A stretch of 64,000 bases of DNA from Solirubrobacter deserti (GCF_027587175.1 NZ_JAPCID010000007.1:143229-207228), one strand, 5' to 3'; counted from the stretch's first letter, positions 48,859-57,818 are shown. Notes: generated by a model from the letters alone, not told the origin. Numbers and translations: made by a program.

Positions 48859-50218
48859 GGACCGTGCCGTCCTCGATCGTGGCGGGCCCGGTGACCTTCA
48901 CCGCACCGCGCGCGACGACGTCCGCGCCGAACGTCACGTCGCCCTCGACCTCGAAGCGGTCCGCCTCCTTCAGCGACACCGGTCCCTTCGGGAAGCGCGC
49001 CTCGAAGTCGCGCATGAGCTTGTAGTGGTCGGCGTCGAGCGTGACGATCGGGACGCTGTCACGCACGAGCTCTACGCGTGAGTCCTCGGTCAGGCGGTAG
49101 GCGTCCGAGCGCAGCGCGAGCAGGTCGTCCGTCGTCTTGACCGGCGCGAAGCGCGTGCGCGGGACGATCAGCGCGCGGGCGCCGTCGAAGACCTCGATCG
49201 CCGCGCCCATCGCGGTCTCGATCTGGAACACCTTCGGGGAGGACTTGTCCCCGGGGTCGACGGTCTTCTGGTTGCGGATCATCGGCAGCCCGAGCACGCC
49301 GTCGCGCTCGCGCATCGCCGCGTCCAGCGCGCGCAGGCTCACCCACAGGTTGTTCGTGTTGGCGAAGCGGTGCTTGCTCAGGTCCTGCAGCGCCTTGAGG
49401 TCCTCCTCGGGCGTCTGCGCCGTCTCGCGCAGGATCAGCCGGCCGTCCTGCTTGCGCTTCGCGAGGTGCCCGCCCTTGCGGTCGGCCTCCGTGCGCTCGG
49501 TGACCTCCATCAGGAACGGGACGTCGTTCGCGCGCAGCCAGGCGAGGATGCGCGGCTCGAGCACCGCGCCGAGGTTGTCGGAGTTGGCGACGAACGCGTA
49601 CTCGTAGCCGCGCTCGAGCAGGTCCTCGAGCATGCCGGAGGTCACGAGCGCCGTGTAGAGGTCGCCGTGGCCGGGCGGGCACCACTCCAGCGCCGGGTTG
49701 TCGGGCCATTCGGCGGGCGTCAGGTCCTCGACCAGGAGCTTGGGCTCCTTGTTCTGGATGAAGTCGAGCGGGAGGCCGACGTCGAGGTCCGGGTGCTGGG
49801 CGAGCGCCTTCAGCGAGTCCTCGCGCGTGGAGAAGGAGTCCATCAGCACCAGCGGAAGCCGCGCGTCGTGCGCTTCGCGCAGGGCCAGGACCTGGCGCGC
49901 GATCACGTCGAGGAAGCTCAGCCCGTCCTTGGCCTCCAGCAGCGACTTCGCGCCCGTCAGGCCCATGCTCGTGCCCAGGCCGCCGTTGAGGCGCAGCACG
50001 ATCGCCTTCTGGAGCGCCTCGCGCTCGGCTTCGGGGTCCGAGGGGAGCTCGTCGAGGTGCGGGAGCTCGGTGACCGGCTCGATCGTGTCCTCCGGGACGA
50101 GGCCCGTCTCACCCGCCTCGAGTTGGCGGTAGTAGTGCTCGAAGGCGTTGATGGCGGCGTCCGCCACGCCCTCCTCGCGCATCTTCTCGACCGCGGCGCG
50201 CAGCCCGTCTTCGCTCAC
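48848..50218 (-). CDS. UTP--glucose-1-phosphate uridylyltransferase, eukaryote-like type
   Basis: 456 residues from GTG 50218. UDPGP family, with the nucleotide-binding loop VLRLNGGLGTSMGLTGAKS (about 90-108), CPPGHGDLYTAL (about 195) and FVANSDNLGAVLEPRIL for substrate binding, then FRANTNNLW-like KHRFANTNNLWVSL; it ends in a left-handed beta-helix (FGADVVARGAVKVTGPATIE). It makes UDP-glucose or a related UDP-sugar for glycan synthesis. GTGA-coupled to the NYN-domain gene upstream. Confidence 0.9.
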   Translation of the reverse strand: MSEDGLRAAVEKMREEGVADAAINAFEHYYRQLEAGETGLVPEDTIEPVTELPHLDELPSDPEAEREALQKAIVLRLNGGLGTSMGLTGAKSLLEAKDGLSFLDVIARQVLALREAHDARLPLVLMDSFSTREDSLKALAQHPDLDVGLPLDFIQNKEPKLLVEDLTPAEWPDNPALEWCPPGHGDLYTALVTSGMLEDLLERGYEYAFVANSDNLGAVLEPRILAWLRANDVPFLMEVTERTEADRKGGHLAKRKQDGRLILRETAQTPEEDLKALQDLSKHRFANTNNLWVSLRALDAAMRERDGVLGLPMIRNQKTVDPGDKSSPKVFQIETAMGAAIEVFDGARALIVPRTRFAPVKTTDDLLALRSDAYRLTEDSRVELVRDSVPIVTLDADHYKLMRDFEARFPKGPVSLKEADRFEVEGDVTFGADVVARGAVKVTGPATIEDGTVLTD

Positions 50219-50571
50219 CGCGAGGACTCTAGCCGTCGGCGGAACGTGCCCGCGCCCTCGACGGTGGCGCCGTTGGCCCGCACGCGGGCGGCGAGCGTGG
50301 CGTCGGAGGTGACCACGTGGTCGCCCGGTTGCGCCAGCGCGGCGATCTCGTCGTCGGCGGCGTCGCGGCCTCGGCGCGCGGCTCTGACGACCGTCACCTG
50401 GCCGACGGTCCCGATCAAGTCGTCGGGGCCGGCGTCGAGTACCACGGTGACCTCGTCCTGCGCCCACGCGCGGATCTCGTCGACCAGGCGCCGCATCGCG
50501 CCCTCGCGGTCACGCCACCAGCCGTCCGGGCGCGAGCCGATCACGTTCATGGCGTCGACGTAGAGGCGCAT
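50215..50571 (-). CDS. NYN/PIN-domain ribonuclease-like protein
   Basis: 118 residues. Opens with YVDAMNVIGSRPDGWWRDR (first acidic residue), then VVLDAGPDDLIG, RGRDAADDEIAAL and VTSDATLAARVRA, the spaced aspartates of a NYN/PIN active site. Close in build to YacP/Rae1-like RNases. Possibly cleaves RNA. AAGGA is about 5 bases before the ATG, a real ribosome binding site. Head-to-head with the 50610 gene. Confidence 0.85.
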   Translation of the reverse strand: MRLYVDAMNVIGSRPDGWWRDREGAMRRLVDEIRAWAQDEVTVVLDAGPDDLIGTVGQVTVVRAARRGRDAADDEIAALAQPGDHVVTSDATLAARVRANGATVEGAGTFRRRLESSR

Positions 50572-50609
50572 CTGTCCTTTCCCTTACCCCGCTAAAGCCG
50601 ATCGGACGA

Positions 50610-51356
50610 ATGGCCGATGGGTTGAGCAAGCCAATGCGCCTCGACACGTCTCTCCTCCAGGGCATCTCCGCCGCGAACACCGCGGCGTCCAAGGCCCAGC
50701 AGTCCTCCTCGCTCAAGACGACGGGGACGTCCACCACCTTCTCCAGCGCTCTGAAGACCGCGACGTCCGCCTCCGAGAAGGAGTCGACCAAGCCGGTCGA
50801 GGGCGAGAACTACGCCGAGATCCTGACGGGTCCGCGCGCGGGCATGTACATCAACAAGTCCGGCAACGCGCGTGACGGCGAGGCCTTCATCCTGGTCAAG
50901 GGCGAGAACGGCAAGCCCGACCAGCACATCTACGGCACGGGCAAGGACCGCACGGTCGTCTCCAGCGGCGGCGACGGCGAGAAGTCCTCCTCGGCGGACA
51001 AGTCGTCCTCCAAGGACAAGTCCTCCGCCACGGGCAAGGCGCCGTCCGACGAGACCGTCAAGCAGCTCGACGGCCGCGGCTACGCCGACATCCTCACCGG
51101 CTCGCGCAACGGCCTGTACCTGAACACGTCCGGCAACGTCCGCGACGGCCAGGTCTTCACGCTGGTCAAGCGTGAGGGTCGCGAGTACCACATCTACGGC
51201 ACCGGCAAGGACCGTCAGGTGATCGGCCTGCGTCCGAAGAGCGAAGCGGCGGACCAGACGCCGGCGACGACCGACAAGCCCACCGAGACGACCACGCCGT
51301 CGACCGGCACCGGCACGCCGGGTAGCGGCCAGCTCGTCGACACCGCTACGACGTAA
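50610..51356 (+). CDS. Unknown protein with two copies of a ~50-residue repeat
   Basis: 248 residues from ATG 50610, or 240 from ATG 50634 (MRLDTSLLQGISAANTAASK). Counting from 50634, a Ser/Thr/Ala-rich N-terminus of about 57 residues precedes repeat 1 (60-109: YAEILTGPRAGMYINKSGNA, RDG, F-LVKG, HIYGTGKDRTVV). A Ser/Lys linker follows, then repeat 2 (150-198: YADILTGSRNGLYLNTSGNV, RDG, FTLVKR, HIYGTGKDRQVI) and a Thr/Pro tail. No signal peptide or membrane segment. The disordered N-terminus recalls flagellar or type III-exported proteins, but nothing flagellar is nearby. I do not recognise the repeat. Confidence 0.75.
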   Translation: MADGLSKPMRLDTSLLQGISAANTAASKAQQSSSLKTTGTSTTFSSALKTATSASEKESTKPVEGENYAEILTGPRAGMYINKSGNARDGEAFILVKGENGKPDQHIYGTGKDRTVVSSGGDGEKSSSADKSSSKDKSSATGKAPSDETVKQLDGRGYADILTGSRNGLYLNTSGNVRDGQVFTLVKREGREYHIYGTGKDRQVIGLRPKSEAADQTPATTDKPTETTTPSTGTGTPGSGQLVDTATT

Positions 51357-52317
51357 AACCGAAGCGGCGCACGTCCAGGGCCGGCGGGATCGCCGCCGGC
51401 CGTCCGAGTGCCAGATCCGCGACGAGCCGCGCCGACGCCGGTCCGAGCGTGATCCCCCACGCTCCGTGGCCGCTCGCCACGTAGAGCTCGTCCTCCAGCT
51501 GCCCGAGCATCGGCCGCCCGTCGGCCGAGCCCGGCCGCGCGCACGCCCGCAGGCCGCGCACGCGCCCGAGATCCGCGAGGAACCGCTTCGCATTGGCCAG
51601 GATCTCCGGCGCCAGCGCGTCCGGGTCGGGCCGGTCGGGCAGGAACGTGGATCCGATCGCGGAGATGCCGCGCGCGGTCACGGCGCTGAACAGCACGTCC
51701 GGGACGTCGTCGGTTGTGAGCGCGTCGATGCCGGCCTCCTCGAGGACGTGGCCCGGCGGGTTGTCGAGCTCGAGGTCGACCACGACGCCCCAGACGGGCG
51801 TGATCGGGAGGTCGACGAGGTCCTTGGTCCACGGGCCGGCGGCGAGGATGCGCGGGCCGCTCGTGGGGCCTTCGGCGCCGAGCTCGATGCGTGCACCGGC
51901 GTTTCGGGCGCGCTGCGCCCATGCGTGCGCGGCGGCCGCGGGCGGCACGGGGCGGCCCGTGTCGATCCGGCGCGCGAACAGGCCGGGCTGGAGCGCGGGC
52001 TCCATCCTCTGCGGGTCCTCGATGGGCTCGGCGCCGTCGTGCTCGAACGGCTCGTCGCTGATCAGCAACAGGCCGGACGGATGCTCGGGCAGGTCGAACC
52101 CCTCGAGCTCGCGATAGTGCTGCAGCGACTCCTCGTACAGGCCGGTCAGTTCAGGGTCGAGCGGGTCCTGCACGACGCCCGAGTTGCGTCCGGAAGCGCC
52201 CGCGGCGATCTCGTCGCGCTCGTAGAGCGTGACGCTCGCGCCGCCCTCGGCGAGGAAGGCCGCGAGCGCACAGCCGACGATGCCGCCGCCGACGACGGCG
52301 AAGTCGGGCGCGCTCAC
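51346..52317 (-). CDS. FAD-dependent oxidoreductase (DAO family)
   Basis: 323 residues from GTG 52317, GTGA-coupled to the MobA-like gene. FAD-binding Rossmann motif FAVVGGGIVGCALAAFLAEG (about 6-25) and YERDEIAAGASGRNSGVVQ after it; C-terminal VASGHGAWGITLGPASARL closes the FAD site. The DAO fold covers D-amino-acid, sarcosine and glycine oxidases; no substrate motif is clear. Shorter than usual (about 370) because the substrate domain is compact. Tail overlaps the 50610 gene by 11 bases. Confidence 0.9.
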   Translation of the reverse strand: MSAPDFAVVGGGIVGCALAAFLAEGGASVTLYERDEIAAGASGRNSGVVQDPLDPELTGLYEESLQHYRELEGFDLPEHPSGLLLISDEPFEHDGAEPIEDPQRMEPALQPGLFARRIDTGRPVPPAAAAHAWAQRARNAGARIELGAEGPTSGPRILAAGPWTKDLVDLPITPVWGVVVDLELDNPPGHVLEEAGIDALTTDDVPDVLFSAVTARGISAIGSTFLPDRPDPDALAPEILANAKRFLADLGRVRGLRACARPGSADGRPMLGQLEDELYVASGHGAWGITLGPASARLVADLALGRPAAIPPALDVRRFGFTS

Positions 52318-52934
52318 GGCCGCGCCTTCGGCGTCGCGGCGGCCGCGCCCGCACCAGCTGCGCCGTCGCCGTCCGGGCCCGGGCCGGCCGTGGCGTCCGG
52401 GCCGTCCGCGAGCGCGTGCTCCGCCGCCGCCAAGTCCTCGCGCGTGTTCACGCTCGCCACCTGTTCGCGCGGCGCGCCCAGCACCGCGGGTTGCAGGCGG
52501 CCGAGCGTCGCGCGCAGCGAGTCCTCGCGCGCGAGCGCGTCTCGCAGCACCGGTAGCTGCAGCGGCTCGTAGCGGCCCGGGAACGGCTCGCGCTCGACCG
52601 CGAGCGCTGGGCCCTCGTGGTCGGCCAGCGCGCGCAGCAGCTCCGGCGTGATCCAGGGCTGGTCGCACGCGACCGCGACCACCGGGCCGCCGTGCCCGAG
52701 CGCGGTCACCAGGCCGAGCAGTGGGTGGGTCGGCTCGTCCGGCTCGATCCAGGTGGGCACGTCCGGCAGGACGGTGCCGGCCTTGGCCACGACGACGGCG
52801 TCGAGCCCGGCCGCGCGGGCGGCCGCGAGCGGGCGCGCGAGCAACGGTCGTCCACCCAGCTCCACGAGCGCCTTCTCCCCGCCCAGGCGGCGGCCACGTC
52901 CGCCTGCCAACACCGCCACGACAACTTTGTGCAC
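52314..52934 (-). CDS. MobA-like nucleotidyltransferase
   Basis: 206 residues from GTG 52934. LAGGRGRRLGGEKALVELGG (about 9-28) is the NTP-transferase loop of MobA/MocA; VVAVACDQPWITPELLRAL (about 84) carries the metal-binding aspartate. MobA attaches GMP to molybdenum cofactor; MocA uses CTP. Which one applies is open. The C-terminal ~30 residues are an Ala/Gly/Pro-rich tail, unlike typical members. Couples to the FAD oxidoreductase. Confidence 0.85.
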   Translation of the reverse strand: MHKVVVAVLAGGRGRRLGGEKALVELGGRPLLARPLAAARAAGLDAVVVAKAGTVLPDVPTWIEPDEPTHPLLGLVTALGHGGPVVAVACDQPWITPELLRALADHEGPALAVEREPFPGRYEPLQLPVLRDALAREDSLRATLGRLQPAVLGAPREQVASVNTREDLAAAEHALADGPDATAGPGPDGDGAAGAGAAAATPKARP

Positions 52935-52969
52935 GATGGCTACAGGTTTTACCGAGGTGGTCGATCACG

Positions 52970-55900
52970 GTGATCGTGAAGCCTCGGATTCGCATCCTCG
53001 TCCTCATGCTCGCGACCGTGCTGGCGCTGCCCGCGACCGCGTCCGCGAACCCGTGGGACTCCGTGACCCCGCTGTCGATGTGCGCGCTGCCGCCGTCCAA
53101 CCCGGTCGCCGCCGTCGCCACCGACACGACGGTGGTCCCCGCCGGCCCGACCAGCCAGGGCGGCTGGCACAGCGCGCCCGTGAACATCACGCTGGCCGGC
53201 ACCGCCGTGCAGGGCTTCGAGTGGACGATCGACTGCGACCCGCTGCTCCAGACCGGTCCGAGCGCGACGATCAGCACCACGGGCGAGCACACCTTCACCC
53301 ACCGCGTGATCGAGGCGCCCTCCGGCGACCAGACGCCGTGGATCGAGGATACCGTCAAGGTCGACGTCACCGACCCGGTGGACACGACGGTCGTCCCGGC
53401 GACCTGGCACGACGACGTCGCCACCATCACCTTCAACGGCCACGACACCGCCGGCACGCCCGACCAGTCGGGCGTCGCGACCATGGTCTACGAGCTCGAC
53501 GGCGACCCGGGCGTACCGGTCAACCCGGGTGACACGCTCAACATCACCGAGAACGGCACGTTCACGCTGCGCACGTGGATCGTCGACAACGCCGGCAACC
53601 AGTCCGCGCCGCGCAACTCGATCGTGCGCGTCGACTCCGCCGACCCGGTGGACACCACGACGGTCCCGGCCGGCTGGCAGACGACGCCGTCGGTCGACGT
53701 CACCGTCGAGGGCACCGACAGCGGCGGCGAGGGCATCACGCTCGTCGAGTGGCAGCTGGACGGCGTCCCGCACTCGGCCGCCGGCCCCGGTCCCGTCACC
53801 GTGACCGTCAGCGGTGAGGGCGACCATGTCCTGAGCACGCGCCTCACGGACGGCCGCGGCCACGACTCCGGCTGGAAGACCCAGCACGTCCGCATCGACA
53901 CCGTCCAGCCGACGGACGCAACGACCGCGACCAGCGCGTGGCTCTCGCAGAACTCGCTCGACGTGACCGTGCAAGGCACGGACGCGACCTCCGGCGTCGC
54001 GCGCGTCGTGTACAAGCTCGACGGCGGCCCCGAGGTCTCCACCAACGGCGACACCGCCACCGCGACCGTCACCGGCACGGGCGAGCACACCCTGGAGACG
54101 CAGGTGTACGACGTCGCCGGCAACGCTTCCGCGTTCAAGACGCACACGATCCGTCTCGACCCGACCAACCCGTCGAACTCGACGCCGACCGGGTCCGACG
54201 CCTGGCGCACGACCCCCTACTCCGTGCGCGTCAACGGCTCCGACGAGCTCTCCGGCGTCAACCGCGTGGAGTGGCGCGTCAACAACGGCGCCGCGACGTC
54301 CGGCGCGCCCGGCGTCCTCACCGCGCTCGTCACCGGCGACGGCTCCCACACGCTGTCCACGCGCGTCGTCGACAACGCGGGCAACGCGTCCGTCTGGCGC
54401 GACGAGACGATCCGCATCGACACGGTCAAGCCGGCCGACACGACGACCGTCCCGGCCTCGGTAGGCCGCGGGCGCAAGATCCCGATCACCGCGACGGACG
54501 CGCTCTCGGGCCCGTCGGGCGCGGTCGAGTGGCAGGTCGACGGCGGCGCGATCAAGACCTCCAGCCCCGCGATCCTCGGCACCTCCGGTGCGCACGTGCT
54601 CAAGACGCGCGTGCAGGACAACGCGGGCAACTGGAGCGACTGGAAGACCGCCAACGTCACCGTCACCACCGTCAACGAGGACACCACCGACCCGGTGGAC
54701 ACCACGTCGATCGCGACGGGCTGGCGTCCCGGCCCGTACGAGGTCGTGGTCACGGCCGACGACGACGTCGAGCTGGCCGAGGTGCAGTACCGCTTCAACG
54801 GCGACATCGTGTCCGGCCCGAGCGGGCTGCGGTTCACCGTGTCCACGGACGGCGTGCACGAGATCGAGACCCGCGCGATCGACACCGCCGGCAACGTGAG
54901 CACGTGGCGCCCGCACACGCTGCAGATCGACCAGACGCGTCCCGTGGACACGTCCGCGCTGACGTCCGGCTGGACCAAGACGCGCGCCGTCGAGCTCACC
55001 GGCACGGACGAGACGTCCGGTGTGGCCTCCGTCGCCTACCAGGTCAACGGCGGCGCGGTGACGACCGTCAACGCCGACCACGCGAGCTTCACGCTTCCGA
55101 GTGACGGCACGTTCGTCATCCGCCACCGCGTGACGGACAACGCCGAGCGCCAGAGCGAGTGGAAGACGGACACGGTGAAGGTCGACACGGCCGTCCCGGT
55201 CAACACGAGCCCGGTCGCGCCGTCGACCTGGCAGGCCACGGCGCTGTCGGTGGCCCTGACCGGCACGGACGTCGGCTCTGGCGTGGACCGCTACGAATGG
55301 CGCGTCGGGGGCGGCGAGATCAAGTCCGGCAACGCCGCCGTGGTCACCACCGACGGTGCGCAGATCCTGCAGACGCGGGTCGTCGACAAGGCGGGCAACG
55401 AGTCCACCTGGCGCAACGACACCATCAAGGTCGACCTGACCAAGCCGGTCAACACGACGCCGGTCGTGGCCTCGCCGTGGCGCAGCTCGAACTTCGCGAC
55501 GACCGTCAGCGGCACGGACGCGGCGTCCGGCGTGGCGCGTGTCGAGTGGAAGCTCGACACGGGCTCGGTCTCGACGTCCCCGGCCGTGGCCATCGCGGTC
55601 GAGGGCAACTACAAGCTGTGGACGCGCGTGATCGACGTCGCCGGCAACGACTCCGGCTGGCGCGCGGACAGTGTCGGCATCGACAAGAGCGCGCCGTCGC
55701 TGGCTGCGGACTGCGGTGCCGCCGTGTGGCGCAACGCGCCGGCCGTGTGCAAGGTCGCCGCCGACGGCGGGATCTCCGGCCTGTCCGTGCTCACCGGGGC
55801 GCGTGGCGGCGAGGGCGCGACGGCGGTCGCCGGTGGCGCGTACACCGTCGAGGCCGAGGGCACGTCCACCGTCACGTTCAAGGCGATCGACGGCGCGGGC

Positions 55901-56554
55901 AACGAGGTCACGGCGCAGGGCACGGTCAAGGTCGACCGCACCGCGCCGACGGCCACCGTCGCCTGCACGCCGGACCCGAAGTCGCTCAACCACATCTGCA
56001 CCGCGACCGGCACGGACCTGCTGTCCGGGCTCGCCGGCGTGACCTGGTCGGTCAACGGCGGCGCGCCGACGCCGATCGCCCCGGGCGCGAGCTTCACCGT
56101 GGCCAAGGGCAAGGTGGTCGTCCGCGCAACCGACGGCGCCGGCAACGTGGGCGCGAGCGCGCCCGTCAGCCTGGCCGAGCGGCACGAGGACGAGCACGAG
56201 GAGGGCGTCACGCCGCGCAGCACGAGCGAGGCCGTGCTGCTCAAGGGCTCGAGCGCGAAGGGCTCCGCGTCCAAGCGGCTCGTCGGCCAGCTGGCGCTGT
56301 CGTCGACCCCGACCGCGACGACCGTCGACCTGCGCCCGCTGGCGCTCGGCAGCGGCACCTTCCAGCTCGTGCTCAAGGTCACGGTCGGCAAGAAGACCAA
56401 GACCTTCACCAAGACCCAGAAGACCGTGAAGGGCTACTCCAAGCGTGTCACGGTCAAGGCCGCGGCGGGGGCGGACGCGAAGGTCGCGTTGACCGTCAAG
56501 CGCAAGTCCGGCAAGCGCTGGGTCACGCACGCCACCGCCTCCGCGCACCTTTAG
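52970..56554 (+). CDS. Large secreted protein with tandem Ig-like (OmpL47-type) repeats
   Basis: 1194 residues from GTG 52970, nine bases after GAGGTGG; GTG 52976 is an alternative. Signal peptide ends near ATASA/N. About ten repeats of ~80-90 residues follow, each opening like DPVDTTTVPAGWQTTP and containing GV--VEW-LDGG and TR-VD-AGN-S-W; two more divergent copies come near the C-terminus with paired cysteines. The protein ends with a Lys-rich beta domain (VTVGKKTKTFTKTQKTVKGY) common in Solirubrobacterales surface proteins. Likely extended, extracellular, adhesive or structural (inference). No sorting motif or anchor seen. Confidence 0.88.
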   Translation: MIVKPRIRILVLMLATVLALPATASANPWDSVTPLSMCALPPSNPVAAVATDTTVVPAGPTSQGGWHSAPVNITLAGTAVQGFEWTIDCDPLLQTGPSATISTTGEHTFTHRVIEAPSGDQTPWIEDTVKVDVTDPVDTTVVPATWHDDVATITFNGHDTAGTPDQSGVATMVYELDGDPGVPVNPGDTLNITENGTFTLRTWIVDNAGNQSAPRNSIVRVDSADPVDTTTVPAGWQTTPSVDVTVEGTDSGGEGITLVEWQLDGVPHSAAGPGPVTVTVSGEGDHVLSTRLTDGRGHDSGWKTQHVRIDTVQPTDATTATSAWLSQNSLDVTVQGTDATSGVARVVYKLDGGPEVSTNGDTATATVTGTGEHTLETQVYDVAGNASAFKTHTIRLDPTNPSNSTPTGSDAWRTTPYSVRVNGSDELSGVNRVEWRVNNGAATSGAPGVLTALVTGDGSHTLSTRVVDNAGNASVWRDETIRIDTVKPADTTTVPASVGRGRKIPITATDALSGPSGAVEWQVDGGAIKTSSPAILGTSGAHVLKTRVQDNAGNWSDWKTANVTVTTVNEDTTDPVDTTSIATGWRPGPYEVVVTADDDVELAEVQYRFNGDIVSGPSGLRFTVSTDGVHEIETRAIDTAGNVSTWRPHTLQIDQTRPVDTSALTSGWTKTRAVELTGTDETSGVASVAYQVNGGAVTTVNADHASFTLPSDGTFVIRHRVTDNAERQSEWKTDTVKVDTAVPVNTSPVAPSTWQATALSVALTGTDVGSGVDRYEWRVGGGEIKSGNAAVVTTDGAQILQTRVVDKAGNESTWRNDTIKVDLTKPVNTTPVVASPWRSSNFATTVSGTDAASGVARVEWKLDTGSVSTSPAVAIAVEGNYKLWTRVIDVAGNDSGWRADSVGIDKSAPSLAADCGAAVWRNAPAVCKVAADGGISGLSVLTGARGGEGATAVAGGAYTVEAEGTSTVTFKAIDGAGNEVTAQGTVKVDRTAPTATVACTPDPKSLNHICTATGTDLLSGLAGVTWSVNGGAPTPIAPGASFTVAKGKVVVRATDGAGNVGASAPVSLAERHEDEHEEGVTPRSTSEAVLLKGSSAKGSASKRLVGQLALSSTPTATTVDLRPLALGSGTFQLVLKVTVGKKTKTFTKTQKTVKGYSKRVTVKAAAGADAKVALTVKRKSGKRWVTHATASAHL

Positions 56555-56615
56555 GTTGACGTTCCCCGATCGCTTGCGACAATCGTCTCAAGCGATCGTC
56601 CGAAGGGAGCGCTCC

Positions 56616-57059
56616 ATGTCGGAAGAGGCCACGCGGGTTCTCATCGTCGCCAACAAGACCGCCGCCACGCCGGCCCTGCTGGAGGCGGTGCGCACGCGGG
56701 CCGCGCGCGGGCCGGCGACGTTCACGCTGCTGGTGCCGAACGCCGCCCACGGGCTGCACAAGCTCGTCGACCCCGAGGATCAGGCCCGCAGCGAGGCGGA
56801 GACCGTGATCGAGCTGGCGGTGCCGCTGCTCGAGGAGGCCGCGGGCGCGCCCGTGGACAGCATGATCGGCGTGCCCGAGCCGCTCGCCGCGATTCAGGAC
56901 GCCGTCAACATCCACGGCTTCGACGAGCTGATCATCTCGACCCTGCCGCAGCGCGTGTCCAAGTGGCTGCACCTGGACCTACCGGCCAAGGCCGCCGGGC
57001 TCGGTCTGCCCGTCACCACGGTCATCGCGTCGTCGCGAGCGGAGCGCTCCATGGCGTGA
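56616..57059 (+). CDS. Universal stress protein-like
   Basis: 147 residues from MSEEATRVLIVANKTAATPA, preceded by AAGGGAG about 8 bases upstream. A UspA-like alpha/beta fold is suggested by the strands VLIVANK, FTLLVPNA, ELIISTLP and VTTVIASS. The ATP-binding G-x2-G-x9-G motif is missing, so it belongs to the non-ATP-binding side or a related group. The same-strand Usp gene at 57218 has the motif, and the two may work as a pair. Confidence 0.75.
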   Translation: MSEEATRVLIVANKTAATPALLEAVRTRAARGPATFTLLVPNAAHGLHKLVDPEDQARSEAETVIELAVPLLEEAAGAPVDSMIGVPEPLAAIQDAVNIHGFDELIISTLPQRVSKWLHLDLPAKAAGLGLPVTTVIASSRAERSMA

Positions 57060-57082
57060 GCTGAGCGCGGGCCACTAGCCTC

Positions 57083-57172
57083 ATGGCCGTGAACCGCCTC
57101 TGGATCTACATGCAGGTGATCATCGTGATCTGCGTGATCGCCAGCTTCGTGATCGCCCTGATCAAGCTCTGA
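57083..57172 (+). CDS. 29-residue single-membrane-span peptide
   Basis: ATG 57083 to TGA 57172. The peptide starts MAVNRLWIYM, continues as a hydrophobic helix (QVIIVICVIASFVIALI) and ends KL, the plan of a small membrane protein. It fills the gap between two Usp genes on the same strand, with 23 bases before and 45 after. No overlap with another gene, so it has more room to be real than the one at 47849. Not recognised. Confidence 0.5.
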   Translation: MAVNRLWIYMQVIIVICVIASFVIALIKL

Positions 57173-57205
57173 CGCGAACCGACATGGCGCCCCGTCGCGC
57201 GTGCG

Positions 57206-57211
57206 TATGAT
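57206..57211 (+). promoter_or_regulatory. -10 element of a leaderless uspA-like gene
   Basis: TATGAT (57206-57211) is a near-consensus -10 and lies only 6 bases before the ATG at 57218, so transcription should begin at the start codon. GACATG at 57181 is a weak -35 candidate at 19 bases. Confidence 0.55.
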
Positions 57212-57217
57212 CGCGCC

Positions 57218-57661
57218 ATGTTCCGCTCGATCGTCGTGGGCACTGACGGTTCCGACACCGCGCAGAAGGCGGTCGACAAGGCGATCGAACTCGCCAAGTC
57301 GCTGAACGCCCAGATTTGGATCGTCTCCGCCTACGAGCCCGTCCCGAAGGCCCGCCTGCGCGAAGAGGCCCGCCAGACCCCCGCCGACCTCCAGTGGATG
57401 GTCAACCCCCGCGAGGAGGTCGACGCCACGTTGGGCGAAGCCGCCGAACTCGTCCGCGCCGCGGGCTTGGAGGTCGAGACCTTCGCCCGCGAAGGCGACC
57501 CCGCCGACGCGATCCTCGACGTCGCCGAGGAGCGCGACGCGGACCTGATCGTGGTCGGCAACAAGGGCATGACGGGCGCGCGCCGCTTCCTGCTCGGCTC
57601 GGTGCCCAACAAGGTCTCGCACCACGCGCCCTGCTCCGTGCTGATCGTGCGCACGACGTAA
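57218..57661 (+). CDS. Universal stress protein, UspA family
   Basis: 147 residues. IVVGTDGSDTAQKAVDKAIE at the N-terminus and the ATP-binding signature VVGNKGMTGARRFLLGSVPN (about 113-132) identify an ATP-binding Usp. PCSVLIVR closes it. Usually induced by stress or hypoxia; in this neighbourhood no regulator is evident. Probably leaderless (TATGAT 6 bases upstream). Followed by a 221-base gap rich in hairpins. Confidence 0.92.
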   Translation: MFRSIVVGTDGSDTAQKAVDKAIELAKSLNAQIWIVSAYEPVPKARLREEARQTPADLQWMVNPREEVDATLGEAAELVRAAGLEVETFAREGDPADAILDVAEERDADLIVVGNKGMTGARRFLLGSVPNKVSHHAPCSVLIVRTT

Positions 57662-57731
57662 ACGGCGAAGCACACCCACTGGCCGCGCGTCAAGAAACTC
57701 GCCGAGGCCGCTCGGGCCCGGACGGTTGCAC

Positions 57732-57750
57732 GGGCTCGGACCGCGAGCCC
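57732..57750. repeat. Perfect 7-bp hairpin in the gap after uspA
   Basis: GGGCTCG (57732-57738), loop GACCG, CGAGCCC (57744-57750). First of three hairpin-forming elements in the 221-base gap (57662-57882) between convergent uspA and subtilase genes. No gene is supported in this gap. Confidence 0.45.
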
Positions 57751-57765
57751 CGACCCCGGCGCGCG

Positions 57766-57818
57766 AGGGGGTGCCCAACGTAGGTCCCGCTCAGCGGGAC
57801 CAGCGTTATGCACCCCCT
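57766..57818. terminator. Long 21-bp hairpin with two symmetric internal loops
   Basis: AGGGGGTGC (57766-57774) pairs with GCACCCCCT (57810-57818), AACG with CGTT, and GGTCCCGC (57783-57790) with GCGGGACC (57794-57801), separated by 2-by-2 internal loops and a TCA loop. It lies between convergent genes, so a bidirectional terminator is the simplest reading. CCAGCGT (57800-57806) can alternatively pair with ACGCTGG (57820-57826), which would break this hairpin. Confidence 0.6.

Noticed and set aside
52949..56548. 1199-residue open frame on the minus strand
   Set aside because: Mirror of the Ig-like repeat gene; composition is Val/Arg/Asp repeats only.
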